Shown piece by piece: positions 19,574 through 30,896 of a DNA stretch of 64,000 nucleotides. The translations under genes were made by a program, and so were the position numbers. Numbering within the stretch: the stretch's first letter is position 1; the number at the start of each line of letters is the position of its first letter. The stretch is from Ochrobactrum sp. Marseille-Q0166 (GTDB lineage: Bacteria; Pseudomonadota; Alphaproteobacteria; Rhizobiales; Rhizobiaceae): NCBI RefSeq assembly GCF_014397025.1, contig NZ_JACJUO010000001.1, positions 434,001-498,000 of the forward strand, in the 5' to 3' direction. Below the pieces are notes generated by a model. That model was not told the origin of the DNA and did not search any database. It saw nothing but the letters and a program-made list of their open reading frames with translations.

Positions 19574-20857
19574 TTAAGCCGCTTGCGGCTCTGTCTGACG
19601 GGTGAGGAGTTTTTCACCGTCATGCCCCGTCACAATTCGTTCGATAATTTCACCAGCGTTACCCTGATCAACAGCGGCCAGCGTAAAGCCTTCCGTGCGG
19701 GCAATGCCTTCCTTCTCGATCAACAGGCGCTGCACAGTGCCATTGAGAGAAGCGAGGTGTTTTTCATAAGCCCGGTCACCAACGGCGCGTAATCGTGCGG
19801 CACGTTCTTTGACTATTTCGCGCCTGACCTGCGGCATACGCGCAGCCGGTGTGCCTTCGCGTGCGCTGTATGGGAAGACGTGCAGATGCGTCAGGCCGCA
19901 TTCCTCGACGATCTTCATCGAGTTTGCAAACATTTCTTCAGTCTCGGTTGGGAAACCGGCAATGATGTCGGCACCGAACACGATGTCGGGGCGAAGGCTG
20001 CGTACATCTTCGCAGAAGCGGATGGAATCATCGCGTAAATGACGGCGCTTCATGCGCTTTAAAATCATGTCATCGCCTGCCTGAAGTGACAGATGCAGAT
20101 GCGGCATCAGGCGCTTTTCATTGGCGATTGCTTCCATCAGGTCTTCGTCGGCCTCAATGGAATCAATGGATGAGAGACGCAGGCGCTGCAAATCCGGAAC
20201 CTGGCTGAGAACGGTTTTGACCAGTTTACCAAGACGCAGGCTGCCCGGCAGATCGGGACCGTAAGAGGTCATATCGACGCCGGTCAGAACCACCTCAGCA
20301 TAGCCATTATCGACGAGGCGCTTGACCTGATCGACCACGCCGCCCATCGGCACCGAACGCGAATTGCCACGACCATAAGGAATAATGCAGAAGGTGCAGC
20401 GGTGATCACAGCCATTCTGCACCTGCACAAATGCGCGCGCGCGGCCTTCAATCGCATCGACCATATGGCTCGCGGTTTCGCGCACTTCCATAATGTCGTT
20501 GACGCGCACCTTTTCGAACTGGTTCACGCCGAAATCGGGCAACATGCGATAGGAGTTGGCCTTGAGCTTTTCCTCATTACCCAGAATGAGGTCGACTTCA
20601 TCCATGGCCTCGAATTTGGCCGATTCCGTCTGCGCAGCACAACCGGTGACGATGATGCGCGCTTCCGGGTTGTCGCGGCGTGCTTTGCGGATGGCCTGAC
20701 GTGCCTGACGTACGGCTTCTGCCGTAACGGCGCAGGTGTTGAAGATGATCGCGCCATCTTTGAGTTCGCCAAGGCCGGCGCTGTCTGCCTCGCGCTTCAT
20801 CACCTCGGATTCATAGGTGTTGAGGCGGCATCCGAAAGTTACGACTTCAACGGCCAT
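19574..20857 (-). CDS. mtaB: tRNA t6A37 methylthiotransferase MtaB
   Basis: 427 residues. A radical-SAM methylthiotransferase that converts t6A to ms2t6A at position 37 of ANN-decoding tRNAs. The N-terminal MTTase domain holds the auxiliary [4Fe-4S] cysteines C10, C42 and C73; the radical-SAM motif is C150-x3-C154-x2-C157 (NGCDHRCTFCIIPYGRG). A C-terminal TRAM-like domain (VQRLLIEKEGIARTEGFTL) follows. It is assigned to MtaB rather than MiaB or RimO by its start (VVTFGCRLNTYESE) and the context next to dapF. Its ATG overlaps the dapF stop. Confidence 0.94.
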   Translation of the reverse strand: MAVEVVTFGCRLNTYESEVMKREADSAGLGELKDGAIIFNTCAVTAEAVRQARQAIRKARRDNPEARIIVTGCAAQTESAKFEAMDEVDLILGNEEKLKANSYRMLPDFGVNQFEKVRVNDIMEVRETASHMVDAIEGRARAFVQVQNGCDHRCTFCIIPYGRGNSRSVPMGGVVDQVKRLVDNGYAEVVLTGVDMTSYGPDLPGSLRLGKLVKTVLSQVPDLQRLRLSSIDSIEADEDLMEAIANEKRLMPHLHLSLQAGDDMILKRMKRRHLRDDSIRFCEDVRSLRPDIVFGADIIAGFPTETEEMFANSMKIVEECGLTHLHVFPYSAREGTPAARMPQVRREIVKERAARLRAVGDRAYEKHLASLNGTVQRLLIEKEGIARTEGFTLAAVDQGNAGEIIERIVTGHDGEKLLTRQTEPQAA

Positions 20858-21744
20858 CAGGCAGCACCTCTGCTCTGATTAGGGGCGTACTCCCATTCGC
20901 CGGTTGCGGGATCGAATGTACCATCAAATTCCCATTGTGCGGGGCCGGTCATCATGACGTGATCGTCGTCGCGCCATTCAATCTTGAGCGGGCCGCCGGG
21001 GACATTGACCGTGACGCTGCGTTCGGTACGGCCTGTGCGTGCGCCTGAGACGGCGGCAGCGCAGGCGGCAGAACCACATGCGAGGGTGAGGCCCGCACCA
21101 CGTTCCCATGTGCGCAGGTACATGCTGTCGCGCGATGTGACCTGAGCGATGGAAATATTGGCGCGCTCCGGGAAAATCGGATCATGTTCCAGCTCCGGCC
21201 CATATTGATCGAGCGCATAAGACCAGACATCGTTTTCGACCCAGAAGATCGCGTGCGGATTGCCCATGGATGCAATCGACGGCGCTTGAAGAACAGGTGC
21301 ATCGGCAGGGCCAGCAGACAGATCAATGGCGCGGGTGTCGTCCACTTCATGGGCGAGGGGGATTTCGTTCCAGCCGAAATGCGGCTTGCCCATATCGACT
21401 GTAATCAACCCGTCTTCGTGCTCATTGGCGGTCAGGGTGCCAGCCAGTGTCTGGAAAGTATAATCCTGTTTTCCGCTTTCATGGGAAAGCCACTGCACAA
21501 CGCAGCGCGTGCCATTGCCACAGGCCTGCGCCTGTGTGCCATCGCAATTGATGATCTCGATATAGTGATCTGTGCCGGGCGTCTTTGGATCATGAATCGC
21601 CATGATCTGATCAAAAGACGTTGCCTCTTCACCAGCCAGACGGGTGGCAGCGCTTGGAGCGATGTGATCGCTGCGTCCGCGCATATCTGCAACAATGATC
21701 TTGTTGCCCAGTCCGTTCATCTTGGCGAAGATGGCCTTGCTCAT
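20857..21744 (-). CDS. dapF: Diaminopimelate epimerase
   Basis: 295 residues. Converts LL- to meso-diaminopimelate, the precursor of lysine and of the peptidoglycan cross-link. Both catalytic cysteines of this cofactor-independent epimerase are present, in [11 protein letters not shown] and [10 protein letters not shown]. The N-terminal [20 protein letters not shown] motif and the GNPHAIFWV segment also match. It is the first gene of the minus-strand run dapF-mtaB-ftsY-yciB-gloB, overlapping mtaB by one base. A repeat element lies just upstream (21780-21890), so the promoter must be within or beyond it. Confidence 0.96.
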   Translation of the reverse strand: MSKAIFAKMNGLGNKIIVADMRGRSDHIAPSAATRLAGEEATSFDQIMAIHDPKTPGTDHYIEIINCDGTQAQACGNGTRCVVQWLSHESGKQDYTFQTLAGTLTANEHEDGLITVDMGKPHFGWNEIPLAHEVDDTRAIDLSAGPADAPVLQAPSIASMGNPHAIFWVENDVWSYALDQYGPELEHDPIFPERANISIAQVTSRDSMYLRTWERGAGLTLACGSAACAAAVSGARTGRTERSVTVNVPGGPLKIEWRDDDHVMMTGPAQWEFDGTFDPATGEWEYAPNQSRGAA

Positions 21745-21779
21745 TGTTGGTTCCGGGTCCTGTCTATTTCGGAGAGGCT

Positions 21780-21890
21780 CTGGAGCGTGTTTCGTTCTGA
21801 CTTGGATCAGATCGTCGTTCCGAGCATTTGTTTAACGCGTATCTTAGTCCGAAAACCGTTTCACACTTTTCGGGATGCGCTCTATATGGC
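21780..21890 (+). repeat. Brucellaceae-type intergenic repeat, copy 3
   Basis: The best-preserved copy: GAGCGTGTTTCGTTCTGAC at the left, GGATCAGATC, GTTTAACGCGTATCTTAG, then CCGAAAACCGTTTCACACTT and TTCGGGATGCGCTC at the right. The outer GAGCG/CGCTC ends and the CCGAAAA / TTTTCGG arms around the AACCGTTTCAC core are inverted repeats. It lies upstream of dapF on the opposite reading direction. Confidence 0.65.
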
Positions 21891-22195
21891 GGAAAAGCCC
21901 ACAAATTGCCAGTACCGGCGCGTTATTGGCTCAAGCCCGGTCTGATTACTGAATTTGTGGATCGGTGTTTACCTAAAAACTGTGTCCTTCCTGCGCCATT
22001 TTGAAAATTTCTAAGCTATTTCAAGCCTTCTATGGATGCTTTTGCAAAGATTCACGGTAGCCTGCTGTTGATTTTTTAACCATATCGCCATTTTATCGGT
22101 GCAATATTGTTTTAGGTCGAGCTTTCAAACTCGACGGTGCGAGGGGCACTCCCCCAATAGCCAGCCCCACGAACACTAAGGAATTGGAGAACCAG
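21891..22195 (+). promoter_or_regulatory. omp19 upstream region with two hairpins
   Basis: This 305-bp stretch has no gene. Close to omp19 it can form a hairpin GTCGAG (22116-22121) / CTCGAC (22130-22135) with loop CTTTCAAA, followed by GGGG (22143-22146) / CCCC (22151-22154). A GGAGA at 22186-22190 is the ribosome-binding site. AT-rich sequence at about 22040-22090 probably carries the promoter; I cannot pick -35 and -10 with confidence. Confidence 0.4.
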
Positions 22196-22732
22196 ATGGG
22201 AATTTCAAAAGCAAGTTTGCTCAGCATTGCTGCAGCGGGCGCTATTCTGGCCGGTTGCCAGAGCTCCCGGGTTGGAGGCTTTGACAACACTGTATCGCCG
22301 CCGCCGCCAGCACCGCTGCGTTCTGCTCCTGTGAGTTCCGTACAGTCTGGTAATCTGAGCACTCCAAACTCTTTCCCGACCGCGCCCACGACGGATACGT
22401 CGATGCCAGCGGCTGGCACACAGGTTGCAAGCCTTCCGCCCGAATCAGCGCCTGATCTGACGCCGGGCGCTGTCGCAGGCGTATGGAATGCATCGCTTGC
22501 AGGCCAGAATTGTAAGATCGCAACGCCACAGACCAAATATGGTCAGGGTTTCCGCGCTGGTCCACTGCGCTGCCCGGGCGAACTCGGAAGCCTCGCTTCA
22601 TGGTCGGTCAGCGGCAAGCAGCTTTCGCTCTATGATGCCAATGGCGGCACGGTCGCAACGCTTTATTCGTCCGGTCAGGGCCGTTTCGATGGTCAGACCA
22701 CGAGCGGCCAGTCCGTTTCGCTGTCGCGCTAA
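22196..22732 (+). CDS. omp19: Outer-membrane lipoprotein Omp19 (AprI/Inh-type protease inhibitor)
   Basis: 178 residues. The signal peptide MGISKASLLSIAAAGAILAG ends in the lipobox LAGC with lipidated C21. A proline/serine-rich linker leads to a C-terminal AprI/Inh inhibitor domain (from about residue 90: GVWNASLAGQNCKIATPQT ... LRCPGELGSLASWSVSG ... LYDANGGTVATLYSSGQGRF), with the cysteine pair of that fold. From memory it is close to Brucella Omp19, a surface lipoprotein reported to inhibit host proteases and to be immunogenic. The start at 22196 is set by GGAGA; the extra upstream codons are not supported. A terminator follows at 22754. Confidence 0.94.
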   Translation: MGISKASLLSIAAAGAILAGCQSSRVGGFDNTVSPPPPAPLRSAPVSSVQSGNLSTPNSFPTAPTTDTSMPAAGTQVASLPPESAPDLTPGAVAGVWNASLAGQNCKIATPQTKYGQGFRAGPLRCPGELGSLASWSVSGKQLSLYDANGGTVATLYSSGQGRFDGQTTSGQSVSLSR

Positions 22733-22753
22733 TCAGACAACTGAGCTAAAGAC

Positions 22754-22787
22754 AGGCGGGGCAGTCGCGAGACGCTCCGCCTTTTTG
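22754..22787 (+). terminator. Terminator after omp19
   Basis: Outer stem AGGCGG (22754-22759) / CCGCCT (22777-22782) with an inner GTC-GCGA-GAC hairpin and a T-run at 22782-22786. It separates omp19 from zapE. Confidence 0.75.
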
Positions 22788-22814
22788 CAATTAAATGGTT
22801 GAACGGAAGCTATC

Positions 22815-23978
22815 ATGTCTTTCGACGGTAATTTGAAGGCGTTCCCCTCGGTTCACGAGCATTATGACGCGCTGGTCAAAGCAGGGGAGGTTGAAGCCGA
22901 CCCTGCGCAGCTTGAACTGACTGCACGCTATGACCGGCTGATCGAGGAGGTTTGCAGCAAACGCCTGTCGCGCAAATCGAGCGCGCTGGGCTGGCTGTTT
23001 GGCAAGCGCAAGGAAGTTGCCGCCGTCAAAGGACTTTATGTTCATGGCGAAGTTGGTCGCGGCAAGACCATGCTGATGGATATGTTCTTTCAGCTTTTGC
23101 CGGTCGAACGCAAACGCCGTGCGCATTTCAATGATTTCATGGCTGACGCGCATGAGCGCATTAATGCGCATCGTCAGGCCTTGAAGCGTGGCGAAACCAA
23201 GCAGGAAGATCCGATCCCGCCGGTTGCTGAAGCTTTGGCCGAACAGGCGTGGGTGCTTTGCTTCGACGAGTTTACTGTGACTGACATTGCCGATGCGATG
23301 ATCCTGTCACGCCTGTTCAATGCATTGTTTGCGCGGGGCGTGGTGCTGATCGCGACATCCAACGTGGCGCCCGATAATCTTTATCGCGACGGGTTGAACC
23401 GTCAGCTGTTTTTGCCCTTTGTCGATATCCTCAAACAGCATGTCGATGTGATCAATCTCGATTCGCGCACCGATTACCGGCTGGAAAAGCTTGACCGTCA
23501 GCCGGTTTATCTGACACCGCTTGGTTCTGAAACGGCCAAGCGCATGGATGCCGCATGGACCGTGCATAAGGATGGTCGGCAAGAAAAACCAGACGTGGTG
23601 CATATCAAGGGACGCGATATTCCCGTGCGTCGTGCAGTGCCGGGGGCCGCACGTTTCACCTTCGATGAACTGTGCACGCAGCCGCTTGCAGCCAACGACT
23701 ATATCGCCATCGTTACCCGCTATCAGACGCTGTTTGTTGAAGATGTGCCGTTGCTCGATTATTCGCGCCGCAATGAGGCCAAGCGCTTCATTTTGCTGAT
23801 CGATGTGCTCTATGATCATCATGCGCGTCTGTTTATCTCGGCCCAAGCCCAGCCTGAAAAGCTTTATCAGGCAAGCCAAGGCGTAGAAGCCTTCGAGTTT
23901 GACCGTACAGCCTCGCGCCTGTTTGAAATGCAGAGCGCTGAATATCTGGAAGCATTTGCAGAAAAAACGGAAGGTTGA
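22815..23978 (+). CDS. zapE: Cell division protein ZapE (AFG1-like ATPase)
   Basis: 387 residues. An AFG1/ZapE-family AAA+-like ATPase. In E. coli ZapE associates with the Z-ring late in division and is needed under stress; the mitochondrial homologue helps respiratory-complex quality control. Walker A is GLYVHGEVGRGKTMLMDMF, Walker B is LCFDEFTVTDIADAMIL, followed by LIATSNVAPDNLYRDGLNR and the C-terminal RYQTLFVEDVPLLDYSRRNEAKRFILLIDVLYD typical of the family. It precedes the mdh-suc cluster in the same direction, with a 420-bp gap that must carry the mdh promoter. Confidence 0.94.
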   Translation: MSFDGNLKAFPSVHEHYDALVKAGEVEADPAQLELTARYDRLIEEVCSKRLSRKSSALGWLFGKRKEVAAVKGLYVHGEVGRGKTMLMDMFFQLLPVERKRRAHFNDFMADAHERINAHRQALKRGETKQEDPIPPVAEALAEQAWVLCFDEFTVTDIADAMILSRLFNALFARGVVLIATSNVAPDNLYRDGLNRQLFLPFVDILKQHVDVINLDSRTDYRLEKLDRQPVYLTPLGSETAKRMDAAWTVHKDGRQEKPDVVHIKGRDIPVRRAVPGAARFTFDELCTQPLAANDYIAIVTRYQTLFVEDVPLLDYSRRNEAKRFILLIDVLYDHHARLFISAQAQPEKLYQASQGVEAFEFDRTASRLFEMQSAEYLEAFAEKTEG

Positions 23979-25361
<1,383 letters not shown>

Positions 25362-25370
25362 GTTCCAGAC

Positions 25371-25406
25371 AAGGCCGGGATGCTTTTGAGAGCAGCCCGG
25401 CCTTTT
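25371..25406 (+). terminator. Hairpin between mdh and sucC (terminator or attenuator)
   Basis: Stem AAGGCCGGG (25371-25379) / CCCGGCCTT (25396-25404), extended inside by TGCT (25381-25384) / AGCA (25391-25394) across one A-G mismatch, followed by only four T. The gap to sucC is 74 bp with no clear promoter, so partial read-through is likely. Confidence 0.65.
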
Positions 25407-25435
25407 CCGGCTGTTAATCCGCAAAGGACAACCAG

Positions 25436-26632
25436 ATGAATATTCATGAATATCAGGCCAAGCGCCTGCTCCACACTTTCGGCGCACCGATCGCCAATGG
25501 TGTGGCTGTTTATTCCGTCGAACAGGCGGAAGAATGGGCAAAAACGCTTCCGGGCCCGCTTTATGTCGTCAAGAGCCAGATCCATGCTGGTGGACGCGGC
25601 AAGGGCAAGTTCAAGGAACTCGGTCCTGATGCCAAGGGCGGCGTTCGCCTTGCAAAGTCCATTGAAGAAGTCGTTTCCCATGCAAAGGAAATGCTCGGCA
25701 ACACACTCGTGACCAAGCAGACCGGTGAAGCTGGCAAGCAGGTCAACCGTCTTTACATCGAAGATGGTGCAGACATTGAGCGCGAGCTTTATCTCTCGAT
25801 TCTCATTGACCGCACCGTTGGCCGTCCTGCTTTCGTCGTTTCGACCGAAGGCGGCATGGACATTGAAGCTGTTGCCGAAGAAACTCCTGAGAAGATCATC
25901 ACCGTTGCTATCGATCCGGCCAAAGGCGTGACCGATGAAGACGCCAACAAGCTCGCCGACGCATTGAAGCTTGAAGGTGCAGCGCGTGAAGACGGCCTCA
26001 AGCTGTTTCCGATCCTCTACAAAGCGTTTACCGAGAAGGACATGAGCCTTCTGGAAATCAACCCGCTTATCGTCATGACCGATGGTCACGTGCGCGTTCT
26101 CGATGCCAAGGTATCGTTCGACGGCAACGCACTGTTCCGCCATCCTGACATTCAGGAACTGCGCGATCTGTCGGAAGAAGACGAAAAGGAAATCGAAGCT
26201 TCCAAGCACGATCTCGCTTACGTCGCTCTCGACGGCAACATCGGCTGCATGGTCAATGGTGCAGGCCTTGCCATGGCAACCATGGACATCATCAAGCTCT
26301 ACGGAGCTGAGCCAGCTAACTTCCTCGACGTTGGTGGCGGCGCTTCCAAGGAAAAGGTTACGGCTGCGTTCAAGATCATCACAGCTGATCCGGCTGTTCA
26401 GGGTATTCTGGTCAATATCTTCGGCGGCATCATGAAGTGTGATGTCATCGCTGAAGGCGTTATCGCTGCCGTTAAGGAAGTCGGTCTCAAGGTTCCTCTG
26501 GTTGTCCGTCTTGAAGGCACCAATGTTGAACTCGGCAAGAAGATCATCAACGAGAGCGGCCTGAATGTTATTTCGGCCGATGATCTCGACGATGCGGCAC
26601 AGAAAATCGTCGCTGCAGTGAAGGGAAACTAA
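25436..26632 (+). CDS. sucC: Succinate-CoA ligase (ADP-forming) subunit beta
   Basis: 398 residues. With SucD it makes succinate and ATP (or GTP) from succinyl-CoA. The protein is an ATP-grasp enzyme: [37 protein letters not shown] (nucleotide-binding), [12 protein letters not shown] (metal ligands) and the C-terminal CoA-ligase domain [21 protein letters not shown] ... [19 protein letters not shown]. Four bases separate its stop from the sucD start. A 524-codon open frame on the opposite strand across this gene is a shadow of its codon use. Confidence 0.97.
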   Translation: MNIHEYQAKRLLHTFGAPIANGVAVYSVEQAEEWAKTLPGPLYVVKSQIHAGGRGKGKFKELGPDAKGGVRLAKSIEEVVSHAKEMLGNTLVTKQTGEAGKQVNRLYIEDGADIERELYLSILIDRTVGRPAFVVSTEGGMDIEAVAEETPEKIITVAIDPAKGVTDEDANKLADALKLEGAAREDGLKLFPILYKAFTEKDMSLLEINPLIVMTDGHVRVLDAKVSFDGNALFRHPDIQELRDLSEEDEKEIEASKHDLAYVALDGNIGCMVNGAGLAMATMDIIKLYGAEPANFLDVGGGASKEKVTAAFKIITADPAVQGILVNIFGGIMKCDVIAEGVIAAVKEVGLKVPLVVRLEGTNVELGKKIINESGLNVISADDLDDAAQKIVAAVKGN

Positions 26633-26635
26633 GGC

Positions 26636-27538
26636 ATGTCCATTCTCGTTAACAAGGACACCAAGGTTCTCGTACAGGGCCTGACCGGCAAGACCGGTAC
26701 TTTCCACACCGAACAGGCGCTTGCTTATTACGGCACGCAGATGGTCGGTGGTATTCACCCGAAAAAGGGTGGCGAAACCTGGGAAGGTTCGAAAGGCGAA
26801 AAGCTTCCGATCTTCGCAACTGTTGCAGAAGCCAAGGAACGTACAGGTGCAGACGCATCGGTGATCTACGTTCCGCCAGCAGGTGCAGCCGATGCAATCA
26901 TCGAAGCGATTGAAGCTGAAGTCGGCTTCATCGTCTGCATCACCGAAGGCATTCCGGTCATGGACATGGTTCGCGTCAAGGAGCGTCTGGAACGCTCAAA
27001 ATCGCGCCTGCTCGGACCAAACTGCCCAGGCATCCTGACCCCTGAAGAATGCAAGATCGGCATTATGCCGGGCAATATCTTCAAGAAGGGTTCTGTGGGT
27101 GTTGTTTCCCGCTCCGGCACACTTACCTATGAAGCAGTGTTCCAGACCTCAAATGAAGGCCTCGGCCAGACAACTGCTGTTGGTATCGGCGGCGATCCGG
27201 TCAAGGGTACCGAGTTCATCGACGTGTTGGAAATGTTCCTGGCCGACGACGAAACCAAGTCGATCGTTATGATTGGTGAAATCGGTGGCTCCGCTGAAGA
27301 AGACGCAGCGCAGTTCCTGAAAGACGAAGCCAAGCGCGGTCGCAAGAAGCCAATGGTTGGCTTTATCGCCGGCCGTACGGCTCCTGCGGGACGTACCATG
27401 GGCCACGCGGGTGCTGTGATCTCCGGTGGCAAGGGCGGCGCAGAAGACAAGATTGCAGCCATGGAATCGGCTGGAATTCGCGTGTCTCCTTCGCCAGCAC
27501 AGCTCGGCAAGACGCTGGTTGAAGTCCTCAAGGGCTGA
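26636..27538 (+). CDS. sucD: Succinate-CoA ligase subunit alpha
   Basis: 300 residues. Carries the CoA-binding Rossmann domain ([36 protein letters not shown] start, then [17 protein letters not shown]) and the ligase domain with the phosphorylated active-site histidine in [13 protein letters not shown]. The [21 protein letters not shown] segment also matches. It is coupled to sucC (4-bp gap) and followed by a 255-bp structured gap before sucA. Confidence 0.97.
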   Translation: MSILVNKDTKVLVQGLTGKTGTFHTEQALAYYGTQMVGGIHPKKGGETWEGSKGEKLPIFATVAEAKERTGADASVIYVPPAGAADAIIEAIEAEVGFIVCITEGIPVMDMVRVKERLERSKSRLLGPNCPGILTPEECKIGIMPGNIFKKGSVGVVSRSGTLTYEAVFQTSNEGLGQTTAVGIGGDPVKGTEFIDVLEMFLADDETKSIVMIGEIGGSAEEDAAQFLKDEAKRGRKKPMVGFIAGRTAPAGRTMGHAGAVISGGKGGAEDKIAAMESAGIRVSPSPAQLGKTLVEVLKG

Positions 27539-27600
27539 GCCTGCGTAGTCGATTGAAATGAACCGGCAGTGGCGAAAGCTGCTGCCTGGTTTAACATACC

Positions 27601-27784
27601 AACCGCGGCGGTCGGTTTAAGGGAATGTCAGGCTTTGGCCATCATTCTTCCGCAAGAATAGAGTTCGCGATTGAGTTATGCCGGGGTCTGTTGTGGTTCC
27701 TCCCCGGCGGCGTGAGGGATGAAGGTCAAAAGCTTCCGGCCCGCGCATGATGAGCCACTACAAGGAGACGGAGCGGAGGCTCCG
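27601..27784 (+). promoter_or_regulatory. Multi-hairpin leader upstream of sucA
   Basis: Four stem-loops lie in succession: AACCG (27601) / CGGTT (27613); ATTCTT (27644) / AAGAAT (27654) with loop CCGC; GCCGGGG (27680) / CCCCGGC (27702); and CGGAGC (27769) / GCTCCG (27779) with the loop GGAG. The last ends 9 bp before the sucA ATG, so its loop or the preceding AAGGAG (27762-27767) would be the ribosome-binding site. A weak inverted repeat at 27561-27591 may terminate sucCD transcripts. No known riboswitch class is recognised. Confidence 0.5.
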
Positions 27785-27793
27785 GATTAGGTT

Positions 27794-30700
27794 ATGGCAA
27801 GGCAAGAACAAGCCAACGACGTTTTCGCCCTTACCTCGTTTCTCTACGGCGGCAATGCCGACTATATTGAGGAGCTCTATGCCAAGTACGAGGATGATCC
27901 CAACTCGGTCGATGCCGAGTGGCGCGACTTCTTCGCACAGCTGAAGGACGACGCTGACGATGTGCGTAAAAACGCACAGGGCGCAAGCTGGACCCGCAAG
28001 AACTGGCCGATTCAGGCCAATGGTGAGCTGATTTCAGCACTCGACGGTAACTGGGCCGAGGTCGAAAAGCATGTCACTGACAAGCTCAAGGGTAAGGCTG
28101 CAAAAGGCGATGCCAAGTCCGCTTCTGCTGCCGCACTGACTTCGGAAGAGATTGCACAGGCTGCACGCGATAGCGTTCGCGCCATCATGATGATCCGCGC
28201 TTATCGTATGCGTGGCCATCTTCATGCCAATCTCGATCCGCTCGGTCTTGCTGAAAAGCCAAACGACTTTAGCGAACTTGATCCGGCAACTTATGGCTTT
28301 ACGCCTGCCGATTACGATCGCAAGATTTTCATTGATAATGTTCTTGGTCTTGAATACGCGACCGTTCCGCAGATGCTTGAAATTCTCAAGCGCACCTATT
28401 GCGGCAATATCGGTGTTGAATTCATGCACATTTCCGATCCGGTCGAAAAGGCATGGATTCAGGAACGCATCGAAGGCCCGGATAAAGGTTATGCGTTCAC
28501 CGCTGAAGGCAAGAAAGCAATTCTGTCGAAGCTGATCGAAGCCGAAGGCTTTGAGCAGTTCATCGATGTCAAGTACAAGGGCACCAAGCGTTTCGGTCTT
28601 GATGGCGGTGAATCGCTGATCCCGGCGTTGGAACAGATCGTCAAGCGCGGCGGTCAGATGGGCCTCAAGGAAGTCGTGCTTGGCATGGCGCACCGCGGTC
28701 GTTTGAACGTGCTTTCCCAGGTTATGGGCAAGCCGCACCGCGCAATCTTCCACGAGTTCAAGGGCGGTTCCTATGCGCCTGACGATGTGGAAGGTTCGGG
28801 CGACGTGAAGTACCATCTTGGTGCCTCGTCGGACCGCGAGTTCGACGGCAACAAGGTTCACCTTTCGCTGACTGCAAACCCGTCACACCTTGAAATCGTC
28901 AACCCGGTTGTCATGGGCAAAGCACGCGCCAAGCAGGATCTGCTTGTTGGCCGTACCCGCGACGACATGGTGCCGCTGACGGAACGCGCCAAGGTTCTGC
29001 CGCTGCTTCTGCACGGCGATGCTGCTTTCGCAGGTCAGGGTGTTGTTGCCGAGTGCCTCGGTCTTTCGGGTCTGAAGGGCCACCGCGTTGGTGGTACACT
29101 GCACTTCATCATCAACAACCAGATCGGCTTCACTACCAATCCGGCCTTCTCGCGTTCGTCGCCCTATCCATCGGATGTGGCCAAGATGATCGAAGCGCCG
29201 ATCTTCCACGTCAATGGCGATGATCCTGAGGCGGTTGTTTTTGCTGCCAAGGTTGCGATGGAATTCCGCATGACCTTCCACAAGCCCGTCGTTGTGGACA
29301 TGTTCTGCTATCGTAGATTTGGCCACAATGAGGGTGACGAACCTTCATTCACTCAGCCACTGATGTATAAGGAAATCCGCGCTCACAAGACAACTGTTCA
29401 GCTTTACAGTGACAGGCTGATTGCTGAAGGCCTGCTTGCGCAGGGCGACATCGACAAGATGAAGGCCGACTGGCGCGAAAAGCTTGAGCAGGAATTCGAA
29501 GCTGGTCAGAGCTACAAGCCAAACAAGGCTGACTGGTTCGATGGTGCATGGAGCGGTCTGCGCACAGCTGACAATGCTGATGAGCAGCGTCGCGGCAAGA
29601 CCGGCGTTCCAATCAAGACGCTGAAAGAAATCGGCAAGAAGCTTGTTGAAGTGCCAAAGGACTTTAACGTCCATCGCACCATTCAGCGCTTCCTCGATAA
29701 CCGTGCGAAAATGATTGAAACCGGTGAAGGTATCGATTGGGCAACCGCTGAATCACTGGCATTCGGCTCGCTGGTTTCCGAAGGAAGCCCGATCCGCCTG
29801 TCCGGTCAGGACGTGGAACGCGGCACCTTCTCGCAGCGCCATACGGTTCTCTATGATCAGGAAAACCAGAACCGCTATATCCCGCTGAATAACATTCAGA
29901 AGGGACAGGCGATCTACGAAGCCATCAACTCGATGCTGTCGGAAGAAGCCGTGCTCGGCTACGAATATGGCTATTCGCTATCCGATCCGCGCGCGCTGGT
30001 TCTCTGGGAAGCCCAGTTTGGCGACTTCGCCAACGGTGCTCAGGTTGTTTTCGACCAGTTCATCTCGTCGGGGGAACGCAAGTGGCTGCGTATGTCGGGT
30101 CTCGTCTGCCTTCTGCCACATGGCTATGAAGGTCAGGGTCCAGAGCATTCGTCGGCGCGTCTTGAGCGTTATCTTCAGCTTTGTGCCGAGGATAATATGC
30201 AGGTTGCCAATGTTACGACGCCGGCTAACTACTTCCACATCCTGCGCCGTCAGATGAAGCGTGACTTCCGCAAGCCGCTCATCATGATGACGCCGAAGTC
30301 GCTGCTGCGCCACAAGCGTGCGGTGTCGAGCCTCAACGAACTGTCGGGCGATTCATCGTTCCACCGTCTACTTTGGGATGACGCACAGTACAACAAGGGC
30401 GATGAAGGCATTAAGCTTCAGAAGGATGCCAAGATTCGCCGCGTCGTTCTTTGCTCGGGTAAGGTTTATTATGATCTTTACGAAGAGCGCGAAAAGCGTG
30501 GCATCGATGATGTCTACCTGCTTCGTGTTGAACAGCTGTATCCGTTCCCGGCAAAGGCGCTGATCAATGAGTTGTCGCGCTTCCGTCAGGCAGAAATCGT
30601 CTGGTGTCAGGAAGAGCCGAAGAACATGGGTGCGTGGTCGTTCATCGATCCGTATCTGGAATGGGTTCTTGCACATATCGACGCCAAGCATCAGCGCGTT

Positions 30701-30802
30701 CGCTACACGGGCCGTCCGGCAGCGGCTTCGCCTGCGACAGGTCTGATGTCAAAGCATCTTGCACAGCTGGCCGCATTCCTTGAGGATGCGTTGGGCAGCT
30801 AA
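27794..30802 (+). CDS. sucA: 2-oxoglutarate dehydrogenase E1 component
   Basis: 1002 residues. Thiamine-diphosphate-dependent decarboxylase of the 2-oxoglutarate dehydrogenase complex; transfers the succinyl group to the lipoyl arm of OdhB. The N-terminus has the short OdhB-binding helix ([21 protein letters not shown]). The core has [36 protein letters not shown], the [16 protein letters not shown]hDP/Mg region and C-terminal [10 protein letters not shown]. Length is normal. It is preceded by a structured leader and followed after 94 bp by odhB. Confidence 0.97.
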   Translation: MARQEQANDVFALTSFLYGGNADYIEELYAKYEDDPNSVDAEWRDFFAQLKDDADDVRKNAQGASWTRKNWPIQANGELISALDGNWAEVEKHVTDKLKGKAAKGDAKSASAAALTSEEIAQAARDSVRAIMMIRAYRMRGHLHANLDPLGLAEKPNDFSELDPATYGFTPADYDRKIFIDNVLGLEYATVPQMLEILKRTYCGNIGVEFMHISDPVEKAWIQERIEGPDKGYAFTAEGKKAILSKLIEAEGFEQFIDVKYKGTKRFGLDGGESLIPALEQIVKRGGQMGLKEVVLGMAHRGRLNVLSQVMGKPHRAIFHEFKGGSYAPDDVEGSGDVKYHLGASSDREFDGNKVHLSLTANPSHLEIVNPVVMGKARAKQDLLVGRTRDDMVPLTERAKVLPLLLHGDAAFAGQGVVAECLGLSGLKGHRVGGTLHFIINNQIGFTTNPAFSRSSPYPSDVAKMIEAPIFHVNGDDPEAVVFAAKVAMEFRMTFHKPVVVDMFCYRRFGHNEGDEPSFTQPLMYKEIRAHKTTVQLYSDRLIAEGLLAQGDIDKMKADWREKLEQEFEAGQSYKPNKADWFDGAWSGLRTADNADEQRRGKTGVPIKTLKEIGKKLVEVPKDFNVHRTIQRFLDNRAKMIETGEGIDWATAESLAFGSLVSEGSPIRLSGQDVERGTFSQRHTVLYDQENQNRYIPLNNIQKGQAIYEAINSMLSEEAVLGYEYGYSLSDPRALVLWEAQFGDFANGAQVVFDQFISSGERKWLRMSGLVCLLPHGYEGQGPEHSSARLERYLQLCAEDNMQVANVTTPANYFHILRRQMKRDFRKPLIMMTPKSLLRHKRAVSSLNELSGDSSFHRLLWDDAQYNKGDEGIKLQKDAKIRRVVLCSGKVYYDLYEEREKRGIDDVYLLRVEQLYPFPAKALINELSRFRQAEIVWCQEEPKNMGAWSFIDPYLEWVLAHIDAKHQRVRYTGRPAAASPATGLMSKHLAQLAAFLEDALGS

Positions 30803-30896
30803 TTTAATTTGCAAGTCTGGAGCGGTTTCAGAAGACCGCTTCCAGCTTGAACAGAAGTCAAATCTAAAGATCGAAGATCAACGGAAGAAAAAAACC

